DNA of 64,000 nucleotides, taken from the NCBI GenBank assembly GCA_950022295.1, contig OX465597.1, positions 397,983,016-398,047,015 on the forward strand, read 5' to 3'. The translations under genes and the position numbers were made by a program. Source of the DNA: Bromus sterilis (taxonomy: Eukaryota > Streptophyta > Magnoliopsida > Poales > Poaceae). Position 1 is the stretch's first letter. Each line of letters begins with the position of its first letter. Shown piece after piece: positions 23,501-35,120 of the stretch. A model generated the notes under the pieces. The model was given only the letters and a program-made list of their open reading frames with translations. It did not search any database and was not told the origin of the DNA.

Positions 23501-24733
23501 CTTTGCAGAAATTTGAGGTCCCAGACACAATATAAAAAAAGGGGGGTGGCTTTGGGCTGCTCACCATGGGTCACAGGGGCCCATCTGGCCGAGGAAGTGG
23601 ATGGGCTGGGCCGCAGCTGGAGTGGCGAGGTGGGCCTTCGGTGGCACGCCGGCCCACCACGGGAGGGCAAGCGCTCGAGCGCTCGGGCTCATCCCGATCG
23701 GAGAGGGGCGGCGACGCCGGACTCCGGCAAGCCTCCGGCGAGGAGCAGGGGTGCAGCGCAGGTCGTGGAGGATCAGATCGGGTGCGGGAGGGCGGCGCCT
23801 TGCTAGATCCGAGCGGCGGCGGCCGTTGGCGGGCGGCGGGGAGCTGCAGGCGGTGGCGGCTGAGTTCTCTGGTGCGGGCGGTGGCCATGGTGCCGTCTTT
23901 GGCGGCGACCTGCATAAAGGACGAGGAGGAGAGGTTAGGGGCAGGGAGGTGAGAAGGGAGACATGCGGAGGAGAGATGGGGCGCCGACGGCTGCTGCGTC
24001 CTGGCCGGCGGCGGCCTCGGGTCCGGCGGCGCGCGGCGGTCTCCACGGGCGCGGGTGGAGAGGAGAGAGAGGGAGAGAGGAGGTGGGTGGCTGGGTGCTC
24101 CCTGGGCCGTCGGATCGCTAGATCTGACGGTCCAGGATTGATCTGGCTAGGGTTTGGACGAAAAATGGGCTAAAATGCGAAAAATGGGCAGATCTGGGGG
24201 TGGTGGCTGCAATTTTGGACTAGGGAAACCCTAGAAAGGGGTGGGAGTGTGATGGTCTTTATATAGCCCCGATGGCTGAAAGTTTGCAAAAACATCCCCG
24301 TTTTTTCTCTCGCGCGCGCGGTGCTCACGTTTCTGACCGCCGGGGGTCCGCAGTACCTCCGATTCGGGTAAAACTTCAAACTGCGCGATCAACGCGTCGA
24401 GCCGACGGCGTTCACCTCACGCTGGATCCGTTCCGAGAACACTTTCCGTCGCGCTATAAAAATATCCCATTTAATTATTAAACGGGGTTTTTTGTTCCGT
24501 TGGTTGCGGCTAGTCTCGTGCGGTTTTCGCGACGGTGATCGGGTGAAACCCGGTGTGGCAAAGCTCGAGTGTCAGGATGGCAAGGGTCGGTCTCCGTCTG
24601 ATACGAGGTAAGAGGGGGGGAAATAATCGCCGATCGATAAATCGGGGATGCAAACACCGCAAACAAATCAGACAATCAAACAATTCACACCGAAAACAAA
24701 ATTTTTAATTTTTTTGAAAACTGGGCTGTTACA
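20528..24733 (-). mobile_element. Solo long LTR D (4.2 kb), minus strand
   Basis: The plus-strand ends are TGTAAGGCCC and GGGCTGTTACA, flanked by the perfect TSD ctgaa. On the minus strand it begins TGTAACAGCCC, has a TATA box near its start, then a GC-rich block (about 23540-24130), then AT-rich sequence and the conserved block shared with A, A' and C. There is no internal domain and no credible protein, so it is a solo LTR or long-LTR nonautonomous element. The size recalls the LARD group of Triticeae, but its ends do not match what I remember of Sukkula. Confidence 0.87.
24258..24267 (-). promoter_or_regulatory. TATA box of LTR D
   Basis: On the minus strand GGGCTATATAAAG occurs about 470 bases after the LTR start, just before the GC-rich transcribed block. 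This supports minus as the sense strand of D. Confidence 0.5.
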
Positions 24734-25654
24734 CTGAAGCCCTCAGCGATGCTCGGTACATCGTGGACCACTGTGAGGGTTGTCAGTTTTATGCTAACCG
24801 GCCCCGCAAACCAGCCTCCGAACTGAAGAGAATCCCACTAGCCTGGCCATTTGCAGTATGGAGACTGGATATGATCGGACCACTCCGAACGGGCAAGCAC
24901 GGTTTCACCCACATTCTGGTCGCAGTAGAGAAGTTCACAAAATGGATAGAAGAAAAACCTATCAAGGCCCTCGACTTCGCATCATGACATCATCACCGAT
25001 AATGGATCGAATTTCAACTCGGCTGAATTCAAGAAATTATGTTGGACCAATGGCATTCAGGTCAACTTCGCCTCAATCGCACACCCACAGTCCAACGGCC
25101 AAGTCGAACGAGCCAACGGTTTAATACTCAAAGGAATCAAGCCTCAGCTACTTCGGGAACTAAAGGAAGCAGCGGGTGCCTGGGTTGACGAACTCCCTTC
25201 GGTCTTATGGGGATTACGTACAACCCCCAATCGGTCAACTCGGTCAACCCCTTTCTTCCTCGTCTACGGTTCAGAAGCAGTTCTTCCGAGCGACCTCAAG
25301 CACAATGCCCCCCGTGTAAGCTAGTACACAGAAGCTGAAGCCGAAGAAGCACGACAAGATGGCGTTGATCTCTTGGAAGAAGAACGAAACCTAGCTCTCA
25401 CCCGATCGACGTTCTATCAACAAGATCTTCGCCGATACCACGACCGACATGTCCGAGCTCGCTCCTTCCAAGAGGGCGACGTGGTACTTCGCATTAAGCA
25501 AACTTCGGACCACAAACTAGCTCCCCCATGGGAAGGCCCATATGTCATCTCTAGAATACTCCGCAATGGGGCCTACCACCTGTACGATGTAACTAATAAG
25601 ATAGAAGAGCCTCATGCATGGGACGCCCAGTTACTGCGCCATTTCTATGCATGA
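24734..25654 (+). pseudogene. K integrase core and C-terminal part
   Basis: After the TSD the finger is completed (CEGCQF) and the rve core starts (WRLDMIGPL, first catalytic Asp). At about 24987 an out-of-frame deletion removes the segment before the second Asp. A different frame then gives ITDNGSNFNSAEF, ASIAHPQSNGQVERANGL (catalytic Glu), LPSVLWGLRTTP and YGSEAVLPSDL. A stop near 25322 precedes the C-terminal domain with RARSFQEGDVVLR and WEGPYVISRIL. All three catalytic acids remain, but not in one frame. Confidence 0.82.
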
Positions 25655-25729
25655 GCACGCTTATAAGATCTGAATAAATATTACTTCCTACACATAGTGT
25701 GTCTTGCTCAATCTGCTTTTCATAACTCC

Positions 25730-27430
25730 CAATCAAGTTTTCCATCCGAGCTGCGCGCAGCCCGGACGAGAACTTAGAGAACTTATTATAAGTGCTCACC
25801 AACGCCCCACAGGCTTGGGGAAGCACAACATCATCTGCATTGAGGATCTTGTCTACAAGATCATCAATAGAAAACTTTTTCTAAGTACTTTCAAGTTTCA
25901 GGAGACTTGGGGGCTGCATAAAGTTCTAAAAGCAGGTTTTCTTCCGAGCCGTGCGCAGCTCGGACGAAAACTATCAATCAGGTTTTCCATTCGAGATGCG
26001 AGAAGCTCGAAAGAGAACTTAGAGAACATATTATAAGTGCTCACCAACGCCCCACGGGCTTGGGGAAGCACAACATCATCTGCATTGAGGATCTTGTCTA
26101 CAAAATCATCAATAGAAAAAATTTCAAAGTACTTTCAAGTCTCAGGAGACTTGGTTGCTTCTTAAAGTTCTAAAAGCAGATTTTCTTCCGAGCTGCGCGC
26201 AGCTCGGACGAAAACTATCAACAAGGTTTTCTATCCGAGCTGCGAGCAGCTCGGACGCAAACTTAGAAAACATATTATAAGTGTTCACCAACGCCCCACA
26301 GGCTTGGGGAAGCACAACATCATCTGCATTGAGGATCTTGTCTACAAGATCATCAATAGAAAAAATTTCTAAGTACTTTCAAGTCTCAGGAGACTTGGGG
26401 GCTGCTTAAAGTTCTAAAAGCAGGTTTTCTTTCGAGCTGTGCGCAGCTCGGACGAAAACTATCAATCAGGTTTTCCATCCGAGCTGCGAGAAGCTCGGAC
26501 GCGAACTTAGAAAACATATTATAAGTGCTCACCAACGCCCCACAGGCTTGGGGAAGCACAACATCATCTGTATTGAGGATCTTGTCTACAAGATCATCAA
26601 TAGAAAAAATTTCTAAGTACTTTCAAGTCTCAGGAGACTTAGAGGCTGCTTAAAGTTCTAAAAGCAGGTTTTCTTCCGAGCTGTGCGCATGTTGTACGGA
26701 AACTATCAATCAGGTTTTCCATACGAGCTGCGAGCAGCTCGGACGCGAACTTAGAAAACATATTATAAGTGCTCACCAACGCCCCACGGGCTTGGGGAAG
26801 CAAAACATCATCTGCATTGAGGATCTTAGAAAAAATTTCTAAGTACTTTCAAGTCTCAGGAGACTTGCGGGCTGCTTCAAGTTCTAAAAGAAGGTTTTCT
26901 TCAGAGCTGTGCGCAGCTCGGACGAAAACTATCAATCGATTTTTCCATCAGAGCTGCGAGCAGCTCGGACGAGAACTTAGAGAACATATTATAAGTGCTC
27001 ACCAACGCCCCACAGGCTTGGGGAAGCACAACATCATCTGCATTGAGAATCTTGTCTACAAGATCATCAATAGAAAAAAAATTCTAAGTACTTTCAAGTC
27101 TCAGGAGATTTGGGGCTGCTTAAAGTTCCAAAAGCAGGTTTTCTTCCGAGCTGTGCGCAACTCGGACGAAAACTATCAATCAGGTTTTCCATTCGAGATG
27201 CGAGCAGCTCGGACGAGAACTTAGAGAACATATTATAAGTGCTCACCAACGCCCCACAGGCTTGGGGAAGCACAACATCATCTGCATTGACGATCTTGTC
27301 TACAAGATCATCAATAGAAAAAAATTCTAAGCATGTTCAAGTCTCAGGAGACTTGGGGGCTACTTAAAGCGATAAAATCAGGTTTTCTTCCGAACTACGC
27401 ACAGCTCGGATGAAAACTTAGAAAATTCAT
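25730..27430 (+). repeat. 244-bp tandem array in K 3' region (about 7 units)
   Basis: The marker gtgctcaccaacgcccc (gtgttcacc in one unit) recurs at about 25792, 26037, 26281, 26525, 26769, 26995 and 27239: steps of 244-245 except one 226-bp unit lacking 18 bases. Each unit contains an inverted repeat with arms TCCGAGCTGC and GCAGCTCGGA. The array lies between the integrase end and the antisense gene. Long frames inside it are repeat translations, not genes. Confidence 0.95.
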
Positions 27431-27596
27431 ACAAAAATAAAAGCAAGCATCGGCAGAAATATTCATTTCCCACTAAGAAACAGAATACGAGTTCATCAAC
27501 CAAACAAAGGAGTGCCACGACACAACCACACAGTGCAACTTATTACAAATCCACTCGGCATCCTGAGTGAAACTTCAAACAAGTATTTTTCACTAC

Positions 27597-28689
27597 TCAT
27601 TCCTCGCCTGCCTCGTCAAACTCACTGGTTACGCCAGTTGACTCAACAAAGAAGTCCAGATCGGGCATCAGGGCAATTCGACATGCAGTTTCAGCATAAC
27701 GCGGAAGGAAGGAGGTGCAGCTCTGACCTTCTTTCGGATCTCCACCGCCAACCCGCTTAAGATTATGGACCCGCTCCGGAAAATGCGCCTTGGTCAAGGC
27801 CAGTGCGTAATTCGCACCGCTCCGTGCCGCTGAGCGTTTCCAGCGGGCCAGTTGAGGAGGGGCCTCTCGGAGCACGGGCACAACAGTATCCAATTTCACC
27901 CTGCTTCCCTCATCAGGTGAAAGCTTGCTCTTCAAAGCCAGGGTAGCACCCATAACTTCTTCAGCAAATTTCTTCGCTTTAGCGCACCTCATGGTCAGCA
28001 GACCCCGAGCCAGAGCAAATTCTGTGGTCACTGGCGTGTAATTATCCCTCTTCATCATTTCCGCAAAATCAGCCATGCGCGCTTGCTCGGCCTCCGGGTC
28101 CGTCCCATATGCTGCATCAAAGGAGAAGATGAGTACACAATAGAAGACTTGAGAACAAGTCCCCATCATAACTCGGACCGCAAAACTCACCAGACAAGGT
28201 TTCACTGAAAACGTCAAACCGCCCAGCCCAATACTCTTTAGCTGTCTTCACTGCCTTCCGAGTTGTTTCCAACTCCGCTTGATGTTTTTTCTAATCCTCG
28301 CCACACAGCTCGGATAAATTCTCCAAATCCGACTCCAGTTTCGAGATACATGCTTCAATCTCCTTCATCGCCTGTTTATAATAATGCAGACTTGTCTCCA
28401 AAGCCTTCTGAGCCTTGGCTCGTTTTTCAACTTGGTCTATCTCCTTTTTCGTCTTTGCAACGAAATCATCATTCTCTTTAACCTTGGCGTCAAAAGCTTT
28501 CTTCGCCGCTTCTGCAAACAGAAGTCAAAACCGATACATAGGAAGATGACACACACCAATACAGGATTGCAAGGGTCCTTACCATTGTCTTCAGCATGCT
28601 GTTTCTTAAGTTTATTGTGCTCTTCAAACAGCACCTCATACGCACTCTTGGCAGCAGTGTTCTCCTCCTGCAACTTCACGAAGGCCGAC
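27597..28689 (-). pseudogene. K antisense accessory gene, 3' exons
   Basis: Minus-strand coding continues from the B insertion point (28689) with a coiled-coil stretch (FVKLQEENTAAKSAYEVLFE...), an intervening non-coding part, then a last exon from about 28113 down to a stop at 27599. The last exon is about 170 residues and Ala/Lys/Glu-rich, with LARGLLTMRCAKAKKFAEEV and ending ESTGVTSEFDEAGEE. Apparent splice acceptors precede both parts. This is the C-terminal portion of the PF04195-type gene that starts at 48448. Its function is not known. Confidence 0.6.
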
Positions 28690-29127
28690 TGATGGGGATC
28701 AACCCCGGCAAATCCCATGTTCAGGGACCCTGGGTTAGTCATGAGAGGCACAGGTTGGACGATAGCTCGTCGGCAAACAGGAAGGCTCGCTCCTGCTCGA
28801 TATTATTGATGGGGAAGATGCGATTACAGTGGAGGCCAAGGCTGGGGCGCTCAAGGCTAGGGTTACAGGTGATATTAGATGTCTTTGGCGCCGCCCCTCC
28901 TCGCCCTTATATACCTGGCTAGGTCTCGGGGGGTTCATCTACGTTTGCAGGTATACTTTCCTAACCCTAGCTTGCTCCGTACGGCAGGTCTTCACACCTT
29001 CCTTCTGAGTCGTGGACTCCTACGTCGGTGCCAACTAACAGGCCGGGGCTGTATCTTCATGGGCCTTCTTTCTTCATGGACACCAGGTAGGCTTATCCGT
29101 AGGAGTCGTGGGGTCACCCCCTCGTCA
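28690..29127 (-). repeat. Element B 3' LTR
   Basis: It is the same length as the other B LTR and nearly identical to it. On the minus strand it starts TGACGAGG after the polypurine tract (29128-29140, GGGGGCTAC on the minus strand) and ends CCCCATCA. A TATA box (GTATATAAGG) lies at 28905-28914 on the minus strand. Confidence 0.93.
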
Positions 29128-30312
29128 GTAGCCCCCGAGTGCCTGGGGGACTCGAAGAGTCGCGCCGGGACTCGAGTACATTCATTTGTCGGTTATTGGT
29201 ATGCGCGGTTCATCCGCGGGTCGCTGGCAGTCTGGTGGCCATGAAAAAAACTGTTTCGAGGGATGCTAAGCTGAAAGGGCCCAAGGAGTCGACGGGTCGA
29301 GCCTTGGTGAATTGCACTAGGGAAAATACCACAGTAGCCCAATCAAACCCACGTCCCTTGACATGAGCTTGGAACACTGGTGTCGAGAAAAAGTCCGGCC
29401 GCTTAAGGTCTTACGGTGTTCATTTGCCGCCAGTAATGTGCATAGCCTAAGGCGCGTCTGCCCGGCTTTTCTATCATGCGCAGCGCATGGGAAAGGTTGG
29501 GCGTGAAATCGCTCTTCGGCAAGTCCCAGCCCGGCCGTACTTCGCAGCGGGGTCTTACCTACACGCTAATCTTGCGTGGCATCTGGGCACAGTGTATCGT
29601 GTTCCAGGAATGTGTGTTTTTGAGGCGCGGAGCCTTATAGCATTGCACCCGCTTGGAACAAAATATCAAGCGATCTGTTCACTCATTCACCCGAGGATCT
29701 TTGTTTCGAGTGCTTAGTCGGGGGGTTTTTTCGCGAGTAATCACTTGAATGCCACTTCGGCTCTTGAGGTGAGGGAGCACCTGAGACTCTTAGCGCCGTA
29801 TGGTCTTGGCGAATGCATGTTTGTCTTACGTCGGGTTGAGGGAGCACCTGAGACTCTGATAAGTGCGAGTGGTCACTCGAGCACATGGCTGATCTTTAGG
29901 TGAGGGAGCACCCGGGACTCTTATGATGTACTCTCCCGATGGGAGTAAGATGTTTTTTTTTCATCGGGAAAAACATCTGGGAGATGGAATCTCAGGGTCT
30001 TGATGTATGTTTGGTTTTCTTCGCCGCTTGTCAGGGATAGCGATGCCTCTGATTGATGGCTGTCAGGGATGCTCTGCCAGTGAACCGTCACGTCTTCATG
30101 ACCGGTCATAATAATGGCCGCTGTGGCGTGCAGCAGGCGCCGGTTGAGTTTCCCATACGCGCGTTGGAAACGCGCGTGAATTGACGCGTCTTGCGCACAG
30201 TGCGTCCCTTGGGAAAGCATCTTCGTCTTGGAGTACGAGAGGTCTTGGACGTTTGATCTTTGAATTAATTGTTGCTGTCGTCTTGGATTCTCTGTGCTTT
30301 GAGGATTGTTGT
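29128..30312 (+). other. Element B spacer between 3' LTR and B3-like gene
   Basis: No gene is recognised. Three similar 'gtgagggagcacc(c/t)gagactct' units occur at about 29768, 29827 and 29901, a loose direct repeat. The right part (30180-30312) leads into the TATA box of the B3-like gene and is probably its promoter. Confidence 0.5.
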
Positions 30313-30322
30313 TCTATAAATA
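30313..30322 (+). promoter_or_regulatory. TATA box of the B3-like antisense ORF
   Basis: TCTATAAATA lies 76 bases before the ATG at 30398, followed by a pyrimidine-rich leader. The spacing fits a plant polymerase II promoter. It points opposite to B's gag-pol. Confidence 0.6.
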
Positions 30323-30397
30323 AGCCTTTCTCTTCCACAGCATTCCGCCTCTATCCAACTCGCTGCTTTGCCTCTTCCTTCATATCTTCTTCCGCTC

Positions 30398-31033
30398 ATG
30401 GTTCCCAGGCGAGGTGTTGGCCGTGGCCTTGTTCGTCGTGACCGTGGTGGCCGTCGACCACGCTCATGCCGTGGTGGTCGCCGTGGTACGGCGCCAGTGC
30501 CTTCCTCCTCTCCCTTGGAGGATGGATTCTGGCGCTATGATTTCCTTTCACGTGTTCGTGGCCAGAGTGCCAATCGCGTTCTTCTTCCCTCTTCTTTTTC
30601 CGCCATTTTCTCTGAGCGTGGCTTGGATGACTTGCTTCTGCATCTTCAAGGGAGATGTCGATCTCCTTCTTATGTTGACTTGGAGGTTGATAGCTCTCGC
30701 TTGATTTTTCTTGGCTCTGGTTGGAGTTTGTTTGCTCGATGGATGAATTTGCGAGATGGCGATATGCTCAGCTGTCGCTTTGACGGCGAAAGCACTGTCA
30801 CTGTCCGCGCATTCGACCCGAGCGGCAATAGCATGGATCCGCATGGGTAGGAGTCGAGCAGCGGCAGCTTCACAAAGTCGAGGAGTCCTTTGCCTGCGTC
30901 TTCGAATGCTTCTTCCTCCAGGGACTCTGCTGGTGCAGGTGGTGAGCCGTCTTCAACTGCTTCCCCCTCTGGCTCTGAAGAAGACCTCGATGTCAAGCCA
31001 CAAGTTAAACGAGCGCGGCAGGCGACCTTGTAG
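30398..31033 (+). pseudogene. B antisense accessory ORF with B3-like DNA-binding domain
   Basis: From the ATG at 30398 the N-terminus is Gly/Arg-rich (residues about 5-30). Residues about 57-140 have the B3 pattern: RVLLPSSFSAIFSERGL, then YVDLEVDSSRLIFLGSGW, FARWMNLRDGDMLSCRFDG and STVTVRAFDPSG, i.e. the GW..F....L..GD...F.....F.V.IF layout. A single TAG at 30848 interrupts. The same frame continues with a Ser-rich acidic tail (GSEEDLDVKPQVKRARQATL) to a stop at 31031-31033, about 211 codons in all. The family binds DNA in plants. A role in the element is inference. Start choice rests on TATA spacing. Confidence 0.65.
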
Positions 31034-31880
31034 AACTGGAGGCAGTGGTGTCATCTTCGCCGGTAGCTTGGGGGGAGCTGGAGAAGAAGCTAGAGGAGCA
31101 GGAGCATCATCTTCAATGGCTCCGCAAATAAGTCGAGCTTCACCTTTTGTTATGTCATTGACATCATGAGCCAGCTGTTTCGACTCCTCCTTTGTCTGTG
31201 ATGATGCTCTTGTACTAGAGTCGATTATCCTTCATGGGCACACATGTAGAAGTCATAATTCCTTGGGTGATTCCCTCTTGTAACAGGAGCTGCCTTCTAT
31301 CCAAATGTAGTTGAGTCCTTTGTGTTCTGAAGATGATCCTTATGATGTAAACTGTGCTTGATCCTTTGCAATGGAATTTATATTTTGGCCTTTACACAAC
31401 TGAGTACTGTGTTTGAGTCCTTGACGTTTAGGAGCTGTCTGAGAGTTGTGTTTGAGTCCTTTGCAGCCGAGAGCTGTCTTCGAGTCCGTCCCGATACTTT
31501 GCACTGTGTGTTCTATCGGGTGCGCGACAGCGCTCCCGATGGGAGTATCCCCCGAGGCTACGCATGAGTCGAAGGGTCGAGCGTAGGCTAAAAATATGTT
31601 TCCTTTGTCGTTAGTTTCTTTCTTTTATCGGGTGCGGGACAGCGCTCCCGATGGGAGTAGCCCCCTTGTCTTTAGGTGATCGTTGGCGATCGGGTGAAGA
31701 CTAAATGAGCCTCTGTCCTGTGCTTCTTCCAAAGTTGCTGCAGAGTACTTCGTGCTCCATCTGATTGCGGCCATGTCTTTCGGGACTTGTTTTCAGCAAG
31801 TGGGGCTGGCTAGGTATTTTTTGCTTGAGTGTTTGGATGTAGAGGTCGCGTGGGTGACGATAGCGTCCTTCGGGGGGAGT
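31034..31880 (+). other. Element B region downstream of B3-like ORF
   Basis: No gene is recognised. Short repeats of 'tcgggtgcg(c/g)gacagcgctcccgatgggagta' occur at about 31517 and 31629. The segment merges into the 65-bp array at about 31880 and probably holds the 3' UTR of the antisense gene. Confidence 0.45.
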
Positions 31881-32092
31881 CCTTGTGCTCGAGTCCCCAA
31901 GTGGTTTGGTTAAGATCGCGTAGGAGATAGCGTTGCTTGGGGGGATTTTGCTCTTAAGCCCCCGAGTGCTTTGATTAAGATCGCGTAGGCGATAGTGTTG
32001 CTTGGGGGGATTTTGCTCTTAAGCTCCCGAGTGCTTTGATTAAGACCACGTAGGCGATAGCGTTGCTCGGGGGGATTTTGCTCTTAAGCCCC
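31880..32092 (-). repeat. 65-bp tandem array of B, left part
   Basis: About three units with the theme 'gcccccgagtgctttgatta' then 'gatcgcgtaggcgatagcg' lie here, cut by element J at 32092. The array continues at 40331 with six more units. It sits in the 3' region of B, the same place as the 244-bp array of K. Confidence 0.93.
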
Positions 32093-33724
32093 TGATACAT
32101 CCAAAACGTATCTATAATTTCTGCTTGCTCCATGCATGTTTTGTGTGATATTGCTATGACCTAGATACACTTTCATACACTTTTGATCATATTTGGATTA
32201 ACCTATTAACTCAGTGCACCCAAGTGCCAGTTCCTGTTTTCTGCTATTTTTCTAGTTCAGTTTTCCCTCATATAAAAAGTGCCAGAAAAATTCAGGAAAA
32301 TTCAGATAAAAAATCAGCGTGACGGAAGCTTAGAGAAGAGCCCGGGAGGGGCCAGAGGGGAGCTAGGTGGGCCCAGGCGGCCACCTGGAGCGGCCCACAC
32401 CCTGGCCGCGCCAGGGGGGCGCCTGGGGCCCCTGGCCCACCTCTGGCTGCCCCCTTTCGCCTATTTATCCCCAGTCACCGGAAAACCCCAGAAGGAGAAC
32501 CCTATTCCGCGAACTCACCTCTGTTCCGCCGCCGCCGCGCTTCCGAAGATCGGGAGCACCAGAAGACCTCTTCCCGGCACCCTGCCGGAGGGACGATTGA
32601 CCTCCGGGAGTCTCCTCTCCACCATGGAGGCTCCCCGGATGTCCCGTGAGTAGTTTTCCTTGGACCATGGGTCCGTGATCATTAGTTATGTGATGTTCTC
32701 CTCCCCTCTTTGATCTTCATTGTTTAGACCTCGTGAGCTGCCCAACATGTTCGAGGCACCTTTGTAATATTTCTGCTATTGCTATGTTGAGTTTGATAGG
32801 ATCTGATGGATTATGAGATTATGTTTAGATTGTGATAGAGTAATATATTTTGTTTTTATCTCTGATATTTTTGTTCCTAAGTAATTATTGCATGTTCTCC
32901 GTTGCTATTTATTGCTTTGGCCAAGTAGTAGGTAGTGACTCCAAGAGGGAGCGTTGTGCTAGATTGTGGGTTCATGCCCCCCGATGACATGCTTGACTGA
33001 CAGAAACATGAGTCTAGGGGATGTGCTGTTGCCACAAGGGGGAAAACAACGGTGCTTGTAACCGCGGTTATAAGGATTGTTTATTTTACGCAGAGTTCTT
33101 TTAATGCAGTTGTCTGTTGCTTTGGGTTTACACTTTGGGTGGGGCTCGCAACTTAATACCAGCGAGATGTTCTGGATAGATATCTCAAGGTGGATGATTA
33201 TTAGTAGATGCAGATGGATTTCGGTCTACTTACCTTGGTGTACTGCCTGTGCTTTTGAACCTCTTCCTTTCTTTTGTAGCATAGTTAGCATTGCGGCGCG
33301 TTCATAATCCTGTCAATTGCCTTTCTGTAATTTGTTTACCTCGGATAGCAATTTTATCGTCTTTTGGGAGAGAGACATCACTAGCGAACATCACGTATCC
33401 CGGTCCATACCCTTATCATTGTTTCCACGCTATATTTACTTTTCTTCATTTACTTTCAAGTTGCTATTATTATCCCTTGCATTTTATCCTTTGTAAACAA
33501 CAAGACCGGAGAGATTGACAACCTCTCTGAACTTCGTTGGGAACAAAGTTATCTGTGTCTGTGTGCAGGTCCGCGTCAGTTGCGCCGCTGACACCTACTT
33601 ATCATGTCTGGAGTCCTGCTGGAGACAAACCTTGGTATCTTCACCGAGGGAAAACTGCTGCTGCGCTACATCTCAACCCTCTACTCGGGGTAACCAACGA
33701 AGGGGGTGAGAAGCCGTCCTAGCA
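32093..33724 (+). repeat. Element J 5' LTR
   Basis: It begins TGATACATCCAAAACGTATC and ends GTCCTAGCA. A GC-rich palindromic block (32338-32455) lies just before a TATA-like CTATTTATCC at 32461. The 3' LTR partner is 38731-40330. ORFs across the LTR are not genes. Confidence 0.92.
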
Positions 33725-33734
33725 AGAAGTTTTC

Positions 33735-33752
33735 TGGCGCCGTTGCCGGGGA
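33735..33752 (+). other. Primer-binding site of J (tRNA-Asp)
   Basis: TGGCGCCGTTGCCGGGGA is the exact complement of the plant tRNA-Asp 3' end as I recall it, 10 bases after the 5' LTR. It is the same site as in G (56390-56407) and near-identical to E. Confidence 0.85.
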
Positions 33753-33886
33753 CTCCAAGTGCTAAGATAGGGGAGTTGCACACTATCCTTTACATTTGTT
33801 TTTTAGTCTTGTTAGTTTATCTTTCAGTTTTTATCTTTGTGTCTTTTATAAAAAACTACAAAAAATCTACCACACTTGCTGCTACT

Positions 33887-35120
33887 ATGGGTTCCGCTGA
33901 AAACACCAAGTTGTGTGACTTCACTAGTCACAACAACCAAGACTTTATCTGCACTCCCATTGCCACTCCTTCCACTTGAGCTACCTCTTATGAAATTAAA
34001 CCTGCTTTGCTAAACCTTGTTATGTGAGATGAATTATCTGGTGCTGGAGATGATGCTGCTTTACACTTGAATAAAAAAATTAATTATGTGATATGCAAAA
34101 GTATAAAGAAGTAGAAGGTGATGTTGTTAAGCTCAAGCTCTTTCCTTTCTCTTTAAGCGGAGATGTTAAAATTTGGTTTCAATCTTTGCCTAGAAATAGC
34201 ATAGATTCTTGGGATAAGTGCAAAGATGCTTTTATAGGGAAGTACTACCCTCCTGCTAAGATTATCCAATTGAGGAGTAATATTATGAATTTTAAGAAAT
34301 TGGATAATGAACACATTGCACAAGCTTGGGAACGAATGAAATCTCTTGTTAAGAAATGCCCTACACATGGTTTGACTACCTGGATGGTTATCCAGACTTT
34401 TTATGCAGGCTTGAACTTTACCTCGCGGAACCTGTTAGATTCGGCCGCGGGAGGAACCTTTATGTCAACTACACTTGGTGCTGCCACGAAGCTTCTCGAT
34501 GAAATGATGACCAATTATTCCCAATGGCACACCGAACGCGCTCCAACAGGTAGGAAGGTAAATTCTGTCGACGAAATTACCTCCCTCAATGAAAAATTTG
34601 ACCTAATTATGTCTCTACTTACCAAGAAACCCTCTATTGATCCTCATGATGTTCCTTTAAATTCTTTGGTTGCTCAAGAACAAGTAGATGTGAACTTTAT
34701 TGCTAGAAACAACTTCAACAACAATGCTTATAGGGGAAATTTTGCTAGCAATCCTAGACCGTTTCCATCCAACTATGGGAACAACAACACCTACCCTAGC
34801 AACAAGAACCCCTCCTCTGAATTAGAAAGCATGCTTAGAGACTTTATCACTACCCAAAAAGCCTTGAACAAAAATGTAGGAGAGAAATTATCTAAAATAG
34901 ATAATCTCTCTTTGAAGGTAGAAAGCTTAGCCCTTGATATTGAGATGCTCAAAATTAGAACCTCCCCCCTTGAGGAGAATAAGGCCACTCCTATTAATGC
35001 TATCCAGTTACAAATCAATGAAAACATTAGGATGATAGCTAAACTTAAATAAAGATGGGCTAGAGAAAAAGAGGAAGAGGATAGAATTAATAGCCTTCCT
35101 ACGCACCACACAGTTTGTTG
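33887..35120 (+). pseudogene. J gag
   Basis: The probable start is the ATG at 33887 (MGSAENTKLCDF...CTPIA). A stop at 33977 and a frame change separate it from the main open frame 34093-35052 (319 codons). That frame has the gag core KIWFQSLPRNSIDSWDKCKD, F..KYYPP, QAWERMKSLVKKCPTHGL and IQTFYAGL, followed by an Asn-rich stretch and a helical C-terminal part. Family role: virus-like particle and RNA packaging. The frame is lost after 35052 before reaching protease. Confidence 0.82.

Noticed and set aside
23513..24173. ORFs of 100-190 codons on both strands
   Set aside because: They lie in the GC-rich part of LTR D, with overlapping frames on both strands and low-complexity composition.
20528..24733. 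Naming LTR D as Sukkula
   Set aside because: Length fits the LARD class, but its TGTAACAGCCC start does not match the Sukkula terminus as I remember it. The family is left unnamed.
26769..27224. 151-codon ORF
   Set aside because: It spans units of the 244-bp tandem array. Its repeated segments are translations of the repeat, not a protein family.
25730..27430. CRISPR-like array
   Set aside because: Direct repeats are 244 bp with no unique spacers, in a plant retrotransposon. It is a simple tandem array.
30398..31033. B3-like ORF as a captured or neighbouring host gene
   Set aside because: It lies well inside element B between the 3' LTR and the tandem array, where Tat-like elements carry accessory genes. 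Recent capture cannot be excluded without other copies, so host-gene status is not claimed.
33735..33752. tRNA-Asp gene fragment
   Set aside because: Only 18 bases complementary to the tRNA 3' end are present, next to an LTR. It is a primer-binding site, not a tRNA gene.
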